Assembly (NCBI GenBank): GCA_947646915.1
Contig: CANSII010000008.1
Location: 1-60,618, forward strand
Origin: an uncultured Clostridium sp.
GTDB lineage: Bacteria > Bacillota > Clostridia > TANB77 > CAG-508
Direction: 5' to 3'
DNA: 60,618 nucleotides
A program made the translations under genes and the position numbers. Below the pieces are notes generated by a model, which saw only the letters and a program-made list of their open reading frames with translations, did not search any database and was not told where the DNA came from. Every line of letters begins with the position of its first letter. The first letter of the stretch is position 1. Positions 19,869 through 29,996 of the stretch are shown piece after piece.

Positions 19869-21668
19869 CTAATATTTTATAAACTCATCAGGATATGCAA
19901 TAGTTTTTAATTGCACATTTTGTAGAGCCTCTTCCACAATTAGTTCTTTTATTGATGTTGCCAATCCATTAATAATAGTTCCATCTTCAATTGTAATAAC
20001 ATTTTTTGTTTTTTCTATAGAACTCTTAATAACATCTCTATCTAAAGGTTTAATAAATCTGACATTTACAATTTCTGCATCTAAATTTTCTAATTTTAAT
20101 TTTTCGGCTAGTTGCATTGCTACTGCAACTTTATTGCCTATTGCTAATAAACTAATATCTTTTCCTTCTTTTATTATTTCAGATTTTCCTTCTTCTATTC
20201 TTTTATGTGTTGTAAATCTAACATTTTTGTCCTCTCCTCCTCTTGGATATCTTATTACAACAGGTTTTTTCAGCTCAATTGCAAACTCAAGCATATCTTC
20301 AAGTTCTTTAAAATCTTTAGGTGACATTATTGTTAAATTTGGAACAATTCTTAAAAATGCCATGTCTAATAAACCTTGATGAGTTTCTCCATCTGCTCCA
20401 ACAATTCCTGCTCTATCTACACACATTACTACAGGTAATTTTTGCATTGCTACATCATGTATTATTTGATCATATGCTCTTTGATAAAATGATGAATATA
20501 TTGGTACTACTGGTATCATGCCTTGGCTTGCCATTCCTGCTGCCATTGTTACACAATGTTGTTCAGCTATTCCTATGTCAAAAAATCTTGTTGGAAATTC
20601 TTGTTGAAATTTTGCAAGTCCTGTCCCATCTTTCATTGATGCAGTAATTGCAACTATTTTTTCATTTTTTCTTGCTAATTCTACTAATTTATTTCCAAAT
20701 ATTTTTGAATAATCTGATGTTTTCTCTTTTTTTGGTTTACCTGTTTCAATATCAAATGGTGCTGTAGCATGAAATTTGTCTGGATTTTCTTCTGCTATTT
20801 TATATCCTTTACCTTTTTTTGTTAATATATGTATTAATACAGGACCTTCAATTTGCTTGCTTAAATCTAGTATATTTTCTAATTGTTCAATATTATGCCC
20901 ATCTACTGGTCCTAAATATGTAAATCCTATATCTTCAAAAAACATTTTTGGAATTACTAACTGTTTTATACTTCTTTTTAATCTTTGTGTAACTTTAATT
21001 GTTGTTTTTCCTACTATTGGAACTTTATATAATATTTTCTTTATTGAGTTATTTGATTTTTTGTATAACTTCTTTGTTCTTAATCTACTTAAAAATCGAT
21101 TTAGTCCTCCTATGTTTTTTGAAATGCTCATTTCATTATCATTTAAAACTACTATTATATTTGTATTACTAAAACCTGCATCATTTAATGCTTCTAATGC
21201 CATTCCACCTGTTAATGCACCATCTCCAATTACTGCTAATACTGAATTATTCTCATTTTTTAGATCTCTTGCTCTTGCCATTCCTAATGCTGCTGATATT
21301 GATGTACTACTATGTCCTGTGTTAAAACAGTCACTTTCTGATTCTTCAATTTTTGGAAATCCTGATATTCCACCTTTTTGTCTTATTGTTTTAAATTGTT
21401 CTCTTCTTCCTGTTATTATTTTGTGTACATATGTCTGATGTCCTACATCCCATACTATTTTATCTTCTGGTACATTAAATATGCTATGTAATGCTATTGT
21501 TAATTCTACTACTCCTAAATTTGATGCTAGATGTCCTCCATTTTCTGATATTACTTTTAATATATATTTTCTTATTTCCTCTGCTAGTTGTTTCTTCTCT
21601 TGTATATTTAATTGTTTTAAATCTTTTGGAGAATTTATTTTTTCTAACATAACTATATATTTCAACAT
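19869..21668 (-). CDS. dxs: 1-deoxy-D-xylulose-5-phosphate synthase
   Basis: This thiamine-diphosphate enzyme condenses pyruvate and glyceraldehyde-3-phosphate, the first step of the MEP isoprenoid pathway. The 599-aa frame contains the TPP-binding GDGALTGG motif, the catalytic His region (GHSSTSIS), the transketolase DRAGIVGADGETHQG segment and the C-terminal domain. ATG 21650 (MLEKINSPKD) is an alternative start; neither has a clear ribosome binding site. It stops with TAG. The downstream isoprenoid genes ispA and uppS lie at 51-53 kb. No dxr is in the window. Confidence 0.96.
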   Translation of the reverse strand: MLKYIVMLEKINSPKDLKQLNIQEKKQLAEEIRKYILKVISENGGHLASNLGVVELTIALHSIFNVPEDKIVWDVGHQTYVHKIITGRREQFKTIRQKGGISGFPKIEESESDCFNTGHSSTSISAALGMARARDLKNENNSVLAVIGDGALTGGMALEALNDAGFSNTNIIVVLNDNEMSISKNIGGLNRFLSRLRTKKLYKKSNNSIKKILYKVPIVGKTTIKVTQRLKRSIKQLVIPKMFFEDIGFTYLGPVDGHNIEQLENILDLSKQIEGPVLIHILTKKGKGYKIAEENPDKFHATAPFDIETGKPKKEKTSDYSKIFGNKLVELARKNEKIVAITASMKDGTGLAKFQQEFPTRFFDIGIAEQHCVTMAAGMASQGMIPVVPIYSSFYQRAYDQIIHDVAMQKLPVVMCVDRAGIVGADGETHQGLLDMAFLRIVPNLTIMSPKDFKELEDMLEFAIELKKPVVIRYPRGGEDKNVRFTTHKRIEEGKSEIIKEGKDISLLAIGNKVAVAMQLAEKLKLENLDAEIVNVRFIKPLDRDVIKSSIEKTKNVITIEDGTIINGLATSIKELIVEEALQNVQLKTIAYPDEFIKY

Positions 21669-21805
21669 ACAATCTATATTTTTTTCAATTATGTATATTT
21701 ACTTAACCTTTCTATCCATTTTTATTTTAAATACTACATAGGTTATTTTTTACTTATTTTCATATTTTACTATACTACATATAAAAAATCAAGATAAATA
21801 ATTTT

Positions 21806-22019
21806 TTTAAGTTTCGGTGTTTTTATTTTATACATTTAATAATAGAAAAAAGATATATATTTCAAAGTGAGTTTGACCTGAGTTGTTATTCACTTTAACC
21901 TGTTATAGTGTGTTTCTATACTTTGAATTTTCAGTTTCTTAAACGCCTTGGAAAACGGAACTGCAAAATATATATCTTTTTTCTAAATATTATATTTTTG
22001 CAAAAAACCGAAACTTAAA
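21806..22019 (+). mobile_element. MITE copy C (complete, with target duplication)
   Basis: The terminal inverted repeats TTTAAGTTTCGG and CCGAAACTTAAA are perfect over 12 bp and the length is about 214 bp. The flanks AATAATTTT on both sides form a 9-bp target duplication (10 bp match by chance). The inner part holds AAAAAAGATATATAT against ATATATATCTTTTTT arms and the CGCCTTGG core. It has no coding capacity. Confidence 0.9.
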
Positions 22020-22067
22020 AAATAATTTTTTACTCTCAGTTTTTTTATAATATATAATCAATTATAA

Positions 22068-22207
22068 AAAAAATTTATATTTCAAAGTGAGTTTGACAGT
22101 GAGTTATTATTCACTTTAACATGTTATAGTGTGTTTCTATACTTTGAATTCTCAGTATTTTTAACGCCTTGGAAAACAAAGCTTTTAAATATATATCTTT
22201 TTTATAA
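22068..22207 (+). mobile_element. Degenerate MITE copy D
   Basis: The core (AAAGTGAGTTTGACAGTGAG, ATGTTATAGTGTGTTTCTA, TTAACGCCTTGGAAAAC) and the right inner arm ATATATATCTTTTTT are recognisable, but the terminal repeats are lost. It follows copy C by about 50 bp, so the 641-bp gap from dxs to the thioesterase gene is mostly MITE sequence. Confidence 0.75.
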
Positions 22208-22251
22208 ATTATTTAATAAATCAAAATACTAGTACTTAAATCGCTAGTATA

Positions 22252-22280
22252 TTGACATAGTATAGTTAAAATGATTTAAT
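22252..22280 (+). promoter_or_regulatory. Promoter of the thioesterase gene
   Basis: TTGACA (22252-22257), 17 bp, then TTTAAT (22275-22280), 30 nt ahead of the GTG start. Confidence 0.75.
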
Positions 22281-22309
22281 AAAAATAGTAATTTTTAAGG
22301 AGGAATAAA

Positions 22310-22726
22310 GTGAAATATAAATATGAAAGAAAAATAAATTATTATGAAACAGATAAGATGGGAATTGTACATCACTCAAATTATATTAGATATTTAGAAG
22401 AATGCAGAAGTAGATGGCTAGAAGAATTAGACCTTTCAATGGAAAAGTTAGAATGTGAAGGATATACTATTCCAACATTAGAAGTTAATTGTAAATACAA
22501 AAGTCATGTTACAAGCGGTGATATTTTAATAATAGAGCCATATATAACAGAATATAATGGAATAAGAATGACAGTTAAATATAATGTTATTGAAGCAAAG
22601 AATAAAAACACAGTTATAGAAGCATATACAATTCATTGCTTTACTGACAAAAATTTAAAACCAATTAACATGAAAAAGAAAAATATAGAAATATATAATA
22701 AATTTAAAGAGATAGTTGTAACATAA
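22310..22726 (+). CDS. YbgC/FadM-like hotdog acyl-CoA thioesterase
   Basis: A 138-aa hotdog-fold protein. The YYETDKMGIVHHSNYIRYLEE segment is the 4HBT signature, with the catalytic Asp of the ETD triplet and the active-site HHSNY. The start is GTG 22310, supported by AAGGAGG 7 nt upstream. It probably hydrolyses short or hydroxy-acyl thioesters; the substrate cannot be told from sequence. It is a single-gene unit with its own promoter and a strong terminator shared with the convergent uppP. Confidence 0.9.
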   Translation: MKYKYERKINYYETDKMGIVHHSNYIRYLEECRSRWLEELDLSMEKLECEGYTIPTLEVNCKYKSHVTSGDILIIEPYITEYNGIRMTVKYNVIEAKNKNTVIEAYTIHCFTDKNLKPINMKKKNIEIYNKFKEIVVT

Positions 22727-22732
22727 TATACA

Positions 22733-22783
22733 TTTAAAACATCTTCATTATCTATTTTATTAGATAATAAAGATGTTTTTAAA
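22733..22783. terminator. Bidirectional terminator between thioesterase and uppP
   Basis: TTTAAAACATCTT plus ATTATCT pair with AGATAAT plus AAGATGTTTTTAAA, leaving an 8-nt loop. T tracts lie on both strands. It serves the two convergent genes. Confidence 0.85.
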
Positions 22784-22790
22784 TATATAC

Positions 22791-23582
22791 TTAAATTCTA
22801 ACTATGTATAATCCAATAATTGCTAAACCTAACAAAACCCTATAAATAGCAAAAATCTTAAAACTACCTTTTTTCAAATACTCAAGTAAAAACTTAATAA
22901 CAATAACACCAACAATAAAACTAGACAAAACACCAATAAAAAAAGGCATATCTAAAACAAAATCTTTAAATTTATAAAGAGTTGCACCAACAACAATTGG
23001 TGTTGACAATAAAAAGGAATATTTTGCTGTAGACTCTCTATCAACACCCATTAATCTTCCAGTTGTCATTGTAACACCTGAACGAGATACTCCTGGTATA
23101 AAAGCTAATGCCTGAGAAAAACCAATTAAAAATGTTTGTCTAAAAGACATCTGTTTATAGTCAGTTTTTGCAGGTGCATTTTTATCTACAAAATATAGCA
23201 CAATTCCCATAAATATTAATGCTCCAGCAATTACTAAAGGCATTTTTCCTAAACTGTCTCCTATAAAATGATCTAGCAAAAATCCTATTGCTCCTCCTGG
23301 TATTGTTGCTATAACCAAATACCAAAACATTTTTCCTTCAAATGTTTTTTCTTTTTTTACTACTTGGTTATATCCTCCTTTTATTAATGAAATCCAATCT
23401 TTAAAGAAAAATAAAACTATTGCTAATAGTGTTCCAAAATGTAATGCTACATCGAAACTTTCTGTCATTTTCCAATTAAATATCCATGGTATTATATTTA
23501 AATGTGCTGAACTTGATATTGGTAATAATTCAGTTAATCCTTGGACTACTCCTAATATTAGTGCTTGTAATATTTCATTCAT
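22791..23582 (-). CDS. uppP: Undecaprenyl-diphosphatase UppP (BacA)
   Basis: An integral membrane phosphatase that recycles undecaprenyl pyrophosphate for wall synthesis; extra dose confers bacitracin tolerance. The 263-aa protein has about eight hydrophobic segments and both signatures: GVVQGLTELLPISSSAHL near the N-terminus, with its catalytic Glu and Ser, and PGVSRSGVTMTTGR near residue 165 with the active-site Arg. AAGGGAAG precedes the start. It acts on the product of UppS (51.4 kb). Confidence 0.96.
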   Translation of the reverse strand: MNEILQALILGVVQGLTELLPISSSAHLNIIPWIFNWKMTESFDVALHFGTLLAIVLFFFKDWISLIKGGYNQVVKKEKTFEGKMFWYLVIATIPGGAIGFLLDHFIGDSLGKMPLVIAGALIFMGIVLYFVDKNAPAKTDYKQMSFRQTFLIGFSQALAFIPGVSRSGVTMTTGRLMGVDRESTAKYSFLLSTPIVVGATLYKFKDFVLDMPFFIGVLSSFIVGVIVIKFLLEYLKKGSFKIFAIYRVLLGLAIIGLYIVRI

Positions 23583-23631
23583 ATTCTATCTACTTCCCTT
23601 CATTTTTCCTCGCTTTGTTATTATCATCATG

Positions 23632-23706
23632 ATTAATGTTTACAAAATTTCTTTCGAAATTTTGCATAATATATCTGTAATTCGCCTCGTTCAAGTAGCT
23701 ATCTTA
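23632..23706 (-). repeat. 3'-end repeat element after dpaA
   Basis: On the minus strand it begins at the dpaA stop codon as TAAGATAGCTACTTGAACGA, continues with GAATTACAGATATATTATGCA and ends in the hairpin AAAATTTCG/CGAAATTTT. It matches the elements after disA and murT. Confidence 0.65.
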
Positions 23707-24582
23707 TTTTTTATATATTTCTCTTAATACATTATATACTGTTTCTTTTATAAATTCTGCTGTTGTAATAGGTGCAACTTTTCCTGGAAGAGCTAATGCC
23801 CATATCAATTTTAAATTTTTTTCCTTTGCAGCCTTTTTATCAATACCACCTGGATTAGAAGCTAAATCGACTAGTAAACAATCATTTTTTACATATCTTA
23901 GTCTTTCTTCTGTTAATATTAAATGAGGTACTGTATTTATAATTGTATCATATTCAGATAAATTTTCTCGAATTGTATAAATATTTGTTTCCAAATGTCC
24001 ATATGCTTTAATCCATGCTAAGTCTTCATCTTTTCTAGCAGCACATGTTACATTTGCTGAAAGTGCTTCTAATTTCTTTGCAAGGACTTTGCCTATTCTT
24101 CCAAATCCTAGTATTAGAACATTACTTCCATGTATTATTTTATTTGTATTTTCTATTATTATTTCTATTGCTCCTTCTGCTGTTGATATAGTATTTAATA
24201 CTGCAAGTTCTTCTCTTTTCATAATATCTATTATTTCAATGTATTCATCATTTGCCATATCATAGATTTCTGGAGATATACTCCCTGCTATTAATATTTT
24301 TGCATTTATTACACTCATAAATTCTCTTATAGAAATTTGTTTATCACTAAATGCTACATTTATTTCTTTTCCATTACTTGAAAATGGAATTGGTCCTATT
24401 ATTATATCAGAATTTTTTACTGCCTCTGTTAGTTTTTCACATAGCTGTATATTTTGAACTCCTTTTAATTCTTCTGCATTTTCTAATCCATATGCAAATA
24501 CTTTATTTCCATCTTTTGCTAACATTTGTGCCAATTTAACTATTCTTAAATCTCCACCTACTATTGTAAAATTTGTACCCAT
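23704..24582 (-). CDS. dpaA: Dipicolinate synthase subunit A (SpoVFA)
   Basis: DpaA oxidises dihydrodipicolinate to dipicolinic acid in the mother cell during sporulation. The 292-aa protein has an N-terminal Rossmann-like region starting FTIVGGDLRIVKLA. A second NAD(P)-binding domain (GSNVLILGFGRIGKVLA) lies near residue 155, followed by DLASNPGG and LALPGKVAPITTA. ATG 24582 (MGTNFT) is chosen because GGAGG lies 5 nt upstream. No dpaB is adjacent, unlike in Bacillus. With spoVS it marks the organism as a spore former. Confidence 0.88.
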   Translation of the reverse strand: MGTNFTIVGGDLRIVKLAQMLAKDGNKVFAYGLENAEELKGVQNIQLCEKLTEAVKNSDIIIGPIPFSSNGKEINVAFSDKQISIREFMSVINAKILIAGSISPEIYDMANDEYIEIIDIMKREELAVLNTISTAEGAIEIIIENTNKIIHGSNVLILGFGRIGKVLAKKLEALSANVTCAARKDEDLAWIKAYGHLETNIYTIRENLSEYDTIINTVPHLILTEERLRYVKNDCLLVDLASNPGGIDKKAAKEKNLKLIWALALPGKVAPITTAEFIKETVYNVLREIYKK

Positions 24583-24687
24583 AAAAACCTCCATAAATGT
24601 TTTACTTGTTTTTTATAAACCTTTAATGTAACTTTATTATTATTATATTTTATTTTATGGTTTTTATGCTTTATACTATAAAGAAGA

Positions 24688-24902
24688 TTTAAGTTTTAGT
24701 CTTTTTATGTTTATAAATTTGATTATAGAAAAAAGATATATATTTCAAAGTGAGTTTGACAGTGAGTCATTATTTACTATAAGCTGTTATAATGTGTCTC
24801 GATAATTTGAATGTTCAGTATTTTAAACGCCTTGGAAAACGGAACTAAGAAATATATATTTTTTTCTAAAAAATTAAATATTTCAAAAAAACAAAGCTTA
24901 AA
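24688..24902 (+). mobile_element. MITE copy E
   Basis: The termini TTTAAGTTTTAG and AAGCTTAAA are degenerate, but the length (215 bp) and interior match copies A to C (GAGTTTGACAGTGAGTCATT, CTGTTATAATGTGTCTC, AAACGCCTTGGAAAACGG). I see no target duplication. It fills most of the gap between dpaA and the TPR gene, ending 33 bp before the TPR stop codon. Confidence 0.8.
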
Positions 24903-24935
24903 TCTTAATCTTATATTGCCAAAATCATTATAACA

Positions 24936-26171
24936 TCAAAAATCTCTTTGATTTTCATTATAAAAATCATCTTGTTCTATAAATTTTTCATAATTTTGTG
25001 GTGCTTCTTTTTTTAATAGACCAATATCATCATAACTCAAACTACTAGTTATTTCAAACATATCATCTAAATGATTTTTAGCTTTTAGCTCTTTTTCAGT
25101 AAATATTGTTTTATAATCTTTTATTTCAAAATTAAAAGGCATTGGAATTTTTGCTATAACTGGAATAAATATAGGATCTTTCTTTATTTTTGGAACAACT
25201 TTGGATGCATCAATATCTATTGCTATTTTTGCATATTTTATAGCATTCTCTTTATCGCCTTTCATCATAGATATTTTTGAAAGTTGGAAATAACTTTCTG
25301 CTGATAATTCTTCATCTTCAATTGCTTCAATAAAGTATTTTTCAGCCTCATCTATCTCCTTAAAAATTAAAGCAATTTGTGCTAAATAATATTTAGAGTG
25401 ATAGCAAAGAGAATTAATTTCAGCAGCTTTTTCATAGCAAATTTTAGCACTTTTAAAATCATTTAACATAGTATATACCAAACCTAAATTATAATTTATA
25501 TCATAATCCATTGGATGATATTTTAAAGCATCTTGATATATATTTGCTGCTTCTTTATACATTTCTTTCTCTATCAAAATTTCGCCTAATAATTCAGTTG
25601 CTTTATAATATTCTGGTTTTTTACTTAATAAACTAAATAGCATTTCTTTAGCCTCATCTTGTTTTTGTAAATTATTTAATAACTCTGCTATTTTAAAATA
25701 TGAATCATAATCTTTTTTATTGGCATCTATTGCTTGTACATATTCGTCAATTGCTTTTCTCATTCCACCTTCCAATTCATATATTTCTGCTAACATTTTG
25801 TGACCTATATAATTTGTAGGATATTTTGTAACTAATTTAATTAATTGCTCTTTTGCTTTTTTATTATTTCCTATTTTCAAATATATTTTTGCTTTTAGTA
25901 CATTTAATACTTGTATTAATGGTATTTCTTTTTTTTCTAAAATTATTACTGAAACAGGAATTAGTATAGAAACTATGTATTTTAACATAGTTATTACTAT
26001 CCCTAAATTAGTTTTTGCAAATACTTCTATGAAATTTAATGCTATTCCTATAGCTCCTAAAATTAATATACCTACATAATTAGTGTCATTCTCTTTTATC
26101 ATTTTATAAAAAATATTTATAAAGAAAACAAATGCTAATATAATAAATATTAATTGTTCTACTATTTTCAT
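24936..26171 (-). CDS. Membrane-anchored tetratricopeptide-repeat protein
   Basis: The 411-aa protein begins with about three transmembrane helices (residues 5-95), followed by roughly seven to eight TPR units (for example AIDEYVQAIDANKKDYDSYF and AANIYQDALKYHPMDYDINY). It is probably a scaffold on the cytoplasmic membrane face. No enzymatic domain is visible. It ends in TGA, rare here, 33 bp from a MITE, so the original C-terminus may have been trimmed. A weak AGAAGGAATG site precedes the ATG. Confidence 0.85.
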   Translation of the reverse strand: MKIVEQLIFIILAFVFFINIFYKMIKENDTNYVGILILGAIGIALNFIEVFAKTNLGIVITMLKYIVSILIPVSVIILEKKEIPLIQVLNVLKAKIYLKIGNNKKAKEQLIKLVTKYPTNYIGHKMLAEIYELEGGMRKAIDEYVQAIDANKKDYDSYFKIAELLNNLQKQDEAKEMLFSLLSKKPEYYKATELLGEILIEKEMYKEAANIYQDALKYHPMDYDINYNLGLVYTMLNDFKSAKICYEKAAEINSLCYHSKYYLAQIALIFKEIDEAEKYFIEAIEDEELSAESYFQLSKISMMKGDKENAIKYAKIAIDIDASKVVPKIKKDPIFIPVIAKIPMPFNFEIKDYKTIFTEKELKAKNHLDDMFEITSSLSYDDIGLLKKEAPQNYEKFIEQDDFYNENQRDF

Positions 26172-26245
26172 AACTTTATCATTCCTTCTTGTTCTTCTTA
26201 TCTATTTTATTGCATTTTTTATCATTTGTCTAGTACTAATTTTCA

Positions 26246-26504
26246 TTTAAGTTTCTAGTTTTCTATAGATACTATTTTTATTATAGAAAAACGACATATA
26301 TTTTAAAGCAAGTTTGACAATGAATCATTATTCAAGTTAAGTAGTTATAATGCGTATCTATAATGTAAATATTCAGTATCTTAAACGTCTTGGTTGCTGG
26401 AGTTGTACGCAACGATAGTGAGTTACAAATCTAGTATACGTTAGCTGAACGAAACTGCAAAATATATATCTTTTTTCTATTAAATATAATATTTGAAATT
26501 TAAA
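26246..26504 (+). mobile_element. MITE copy F (259-bp long variant)
   Basis: Termini are TTTAAGTTTCTAG and GAAATTTAAA. The interior carries an extra block after the CGTCTTGG core (GTTGCTGGAGTTGTACGCAA, GAGTTACAAATC, GTATACGTTAGCTGAACG) shared with fragment G. Flanks CTAATTTTCA and CTAATTTTA look like a target duplication with one indel. It lies between the TPR gene and the lytic transglycosylase. Confidence 0.85.
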
Positions 26505-26525
26505 CTAATTTTAAGTATAAGTAAA

Positions 26526-27086
26526 TTAAATATTACTATAAATCCTATAATCTCTCAATATTTTTCTCACATAATTATTAGTCTCTTTATATGGAATATT
26601 TTCAACATCTGAACCATCAGACTTAATAATACCATTTTCAATCCAATTATCAACAGTGCCAATACCTGCATTATAAGCAGTAACAGCAATCTCTATATTT
26701 TCATATTTATCAATTAAAATTGATAAATACTTAGTACCAAAATTAATATTAGTTTCGGCATCTAAAAGTAGATCATTAATACTATTTTTCATTTTATTAT
26801 CATATTTAATAACCTTCATAATATCCATTGCTGTACTTTCAAGTAACTGCATTAAACCTATAGCACTTTTATTCGATTGAGCCTTAGGATTAAAGTTACT
26901 CTCTGCTTTTATCACTGCATAAACTAGATTTTCATCAATATTATATTCATTTGCATATTTTAATACATATTCACTATATTTTTTAGGATATAAAAATTGT
27001 ATATAATAATCCCTAGTAACTACTAATAAAATCATTATGCACATTATTATAATTAAAATTGCTATAGGTTTACTTTTAGAAAACAT
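26526..27086 (-). CDS. Membrane-anchored SLT-type lytic transglycosylase
   Basis: The product is 186 aa: one N-terminal transmembrane anchor (about residues 7-27) then a soluble lytic transglycosylase domain. The catalytic Glu sits in VIKAESNFNPKA, and the GLMQLL and AYNAGIG motifs follow. It cleaves peptidoglycan glycan strands outside the membrane. ATG 27086 (MFSKSK) is supported by AAAGGAG 6 nt upstream. The upstream in-frame codons overlap the polA end and a small repeat, and are not part of the gene. Confidence 0.92.
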   Translation of the reverse strand: MFSKSKPIAILIIIMCIMILLVVTRDYYIQFLYPKKYSEYVLKYANEYNIDENLVYAVIKAESNFNPKAQSNKSAIGLMQLLESTAMDIMKVIKYDNKMKNSINDLLLDAETNINFGTKYLSILIDKYENIEIAVTAYNAGIGTVDNWIENGIIKSDGSDVENIPYKETNNYVRKILRDYRIYSNI

Positions 27087-27100
27087 ATATAACTCCTTTT

Positions 27101-27136
27101 TGTCCATTTTTGCCATGTCCATCAGGGACATAGACA
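27101..27136. repeat. Small repeat between polA and the transglycosylase
   Basis: On the minus strand it contains CCCTGATGGACATGGCAAAAATGGACA. The close relative at 6461-6500, between disA and radA, contains CCCGATG, ACATTGGCAAAAATGGACA. Each copy contains short GTCC/GGAC palindromes and ends just upstream of a ribosome binding site. Confidence 0.55.
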
Positions 27137-27138
27137 CA

Positions 27139-29881
27139 TTACTTACATTCGTACCAGTTACCAGCTTCTGATACCTCTGCAATTAATGGTATCTTTAATT
27201 TTACTGCATTTTGCATTTCATTTTGTATTATATTTTTTACTTCATCTGCTTCTTCTATTGGTACTTCTATCATCATTTCGTCATGTACTTGCAAAACTAT
27301 TTTCGATTTTAATTTTCTATTATTTAATTGGTTAAATACATTTATCATTGCTATTTTCATAATATCTGCAGCTGTTCCTTGCACAGGTGTATTCATTGCT
27401 GCTCTTGCTCCAAATTGTCTAACCATATAATTATTTGATTTTAATTCTGGTATATATCTTCTTCTATTAAACATTGTTTCTACATATCCAGTCTCTTTGG
27501 CAGTTTCTGTGACTTTTTTCATAAAATTGTCTATACCTTTATATTCAGTTAGATAGTCTTCTATATATTTTTTTGCTATTTTTCTTGATATTCCTAATTG
27601 TTCTCCTAGTCCAAAGTCACTTATTCCATATACTATTCCAAAGTTTACTGCTTTTGCATTACTTCTTTGTTCTTTTGTTACCTCTTCTATTGGTGTTTTA
27701 AATACTTTTGATGCCGCTTGTTTATGAATATCTTGATTTTCTTTAAATGCTTGTATCATGTGTTCATCTTCTGACATATGTGCTAATACTCTCAGTTCTA
27801 TTTGTGAATAATCTGCATCTATATAGATTTTTCCTTCTTCTGGTTTGAATATTTTTCTTACTTGTTTTCCTAATTCAAATCTTGTTGGTATATTTTGCAA
27901 GTTTGGTTCTGTTGAGCTTATTCTTCCAGTTGCTGTTATTGTTTGATGAAAAAATGAGTGTATTCTTTTTGTTTTTGGGTTTATATATGGTTTTAATCCT
28001 TCTACATATGTTGAGTTTAATTTCATTAATTGTCTATATTCTAATATTTCTTCTATTATTGGATTTTCTCCTTTTAGTTTTTCTAATACATCTACATCTG
28101 TTGAATATCCGCTTTTTGTCTTCTTTACAACTGGTAATTTCATTTTTTCAAATAAAATTTCTCCTAATTGTTTTGTTGAATTTATGTTGAATTTTTCTCC
28201 TGCTAGTTCATATATTTGTTTTGTTTTTATTTCTAATTGTTCTTTTAATTTGTCTCCAAAGTTATCTAATTCTTTTTCATCTGCATAGATTCCATTCCAT
28301 TGCATGTTTGCTAATACTTCTACTGTTGGCATATCTATATTATAAAATAAATCTATTGCATTTATTTTTTCTAATTCTTTTGTCGTTTTTTCTTTTATTT
28401 TGTATATTAGATATGAATAAAATGTATATATTTTTTCATCTATTTTATTCGATTCTTCTTTTTCTTCAAGTTCTATCTCATCAAATAAATTTATTTGCTT
28501 TGCCTCTTTATTTGTATCTTTTTTCAAATATTGATTAATATCTATTTCTAAATATTGTTCTGATAAATTTTCAATTTTTATTTTATTATTTGATGGATTG
28601 ATTATATATGCTGCTATTCCAATGTCATATTTTATTCCTTTTATGTTTATTCCTTCTTGTTGTAATAATATATATATTTTACTTAAATCTATTCCTATTT
28701 TTGATATTTCTTTATCTTCAAATATTTCTTTTAATTTTTGAATTTTATCCTTTTCTTTTAAGTTTATATAATATGATTCATTATCTTTTTGATTAAATAT
28801 GCCTATTCCTAGTATTTTTTCTTTTATTATTTTTTCTTCATCTTCATCTTTTTCAGTATTTATATAAAAAATCATTTCTTTTTGTTGTCTTAATATTTCT
28901 TTAGCTTCTTCAATAGTTTTATTTCTAATTTTATAAAGTTCATCTAATTCACTTACTTCTGTCCTATAACTTCCAATTCCGATTTTCAACTTCTTCTAAT
29001 AAGTTGAATTTTTCAATATATCTTTTAAAATTCAATTCCTTAAATATTTCTAAGACATGCTGTTTGTCCCAATCTTCTATTTTTAGTTCTTCTAATGTAT
29101 CTTCTAGTGGTACTTCTAAATTTATTTCTCCTAATTTTTTTGATAGAAATGCTAATTCTTTATTTTCTAATAATTTTTCTCTTTGTTTTCCTTTTATATC
29201 TGTTTCTTCTTTTTCTAGTTTTTCATATAAATTTTCTATTGTTTTATATTTTTTTATTAGTATTAATGCTGTTTTTTCTCCTATTCCTGGAACTCCTGGT
29301 ATATTATCAGATGTGTCTCCTTGTAACCCTTTTACATCTATTAATTGTTTTGGTTCTACTCCATATACTTCTTGTACTTTTTCTTTATCAAATATTTCTG
29401 TTTCTGTTTTTCCTGCTTTTGTTCTTGGTATGTGTATTTTGATTTTGTCTGTTGCTAGTTGAAATGTATCTCTGTCTCCTGATAATATTATGACTTCTAA
29501 TCCTTTTTTTGAGCCGTATCTTGATAATGTTCCTATTATGTCATCTCCTTCATAACCTTCTTTTTCTATTATATCAATATTCATTGCTCTTAATATGTCT
29601 TTTATGATTGGCATTTGCTCTGCAAGTTCATTTGGCATGCCTTTTCTATTAGCTTTGTAACCTTCATATAATTTATGTCTTTCTGTTGGTGCTTTTAGAT
29701 CAAATGTTACTCCTAAATATTGGGGATTTTCTTCTTCTAATAATTTAAATAAGATTGCTAAAAATCCATATATTGCATTTGTAAATTTTCCATCTTTTGT
29801 TGTTAATGCTCTGCTTCCCATTATCCCATAAAAAGCTCTATTCATTATGCTATTTCCATCTATTAACACTAATTTATCCAT
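27139..29881 (-). CDS. polA: DNA polymerase I, joined by a +1 frameshift at CGG
   Basis: PolA fills gaps and removes RNA primers. Residues 1-300 form the 5'-nuclease (LVLIDGNSIMNRAFYG, EGDDIIGTL). A degenerate 3'-exonuclease-like domain lacks the DxE metal ligands, and a family A polymerase follows with DADYSQIELR, KAVNFGIVYG and QVHDE. The frame breaks at CGG 28979-28981: unshifted reading ends NRNWKL-stop, while skipping one C gives EN-GIGSYRTEV and a 913-aa protein of normal length. Splitting into two separate proteins is possible but no ribosome binding site supports it. Confidence 0.92.
28979..28981 (-). other. Proposed +1 recoding site, AAT-CGG-A (polA)
   Basis: In-frame CGG followed by A, at codon 301. 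Skipping C gives GGA (Gly) and enters the frame of the polymerase part. That frame has a TAG about seven codons upstream, so the shift must occur within a short window that contains this CGG. Confidence 0.75.
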
Positions 29882-29996
29882 ATAATTTAAACCTTTCTCT
29901 TTGATTTTGCTTTTTCTTTTGATGTTCTAACCAGCCTTAACATTATGTTTTATGACCATTTTTTTACAGTTGACTATAATATATTCTGACTTATTT

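Noticed and set aside
27087..27182. Longer lytic transglycosylase start with MSLMDMAKMD
   Set aside because: These codons come from a small repeat and the polA end. AAAGGAG supports ATG 27086.
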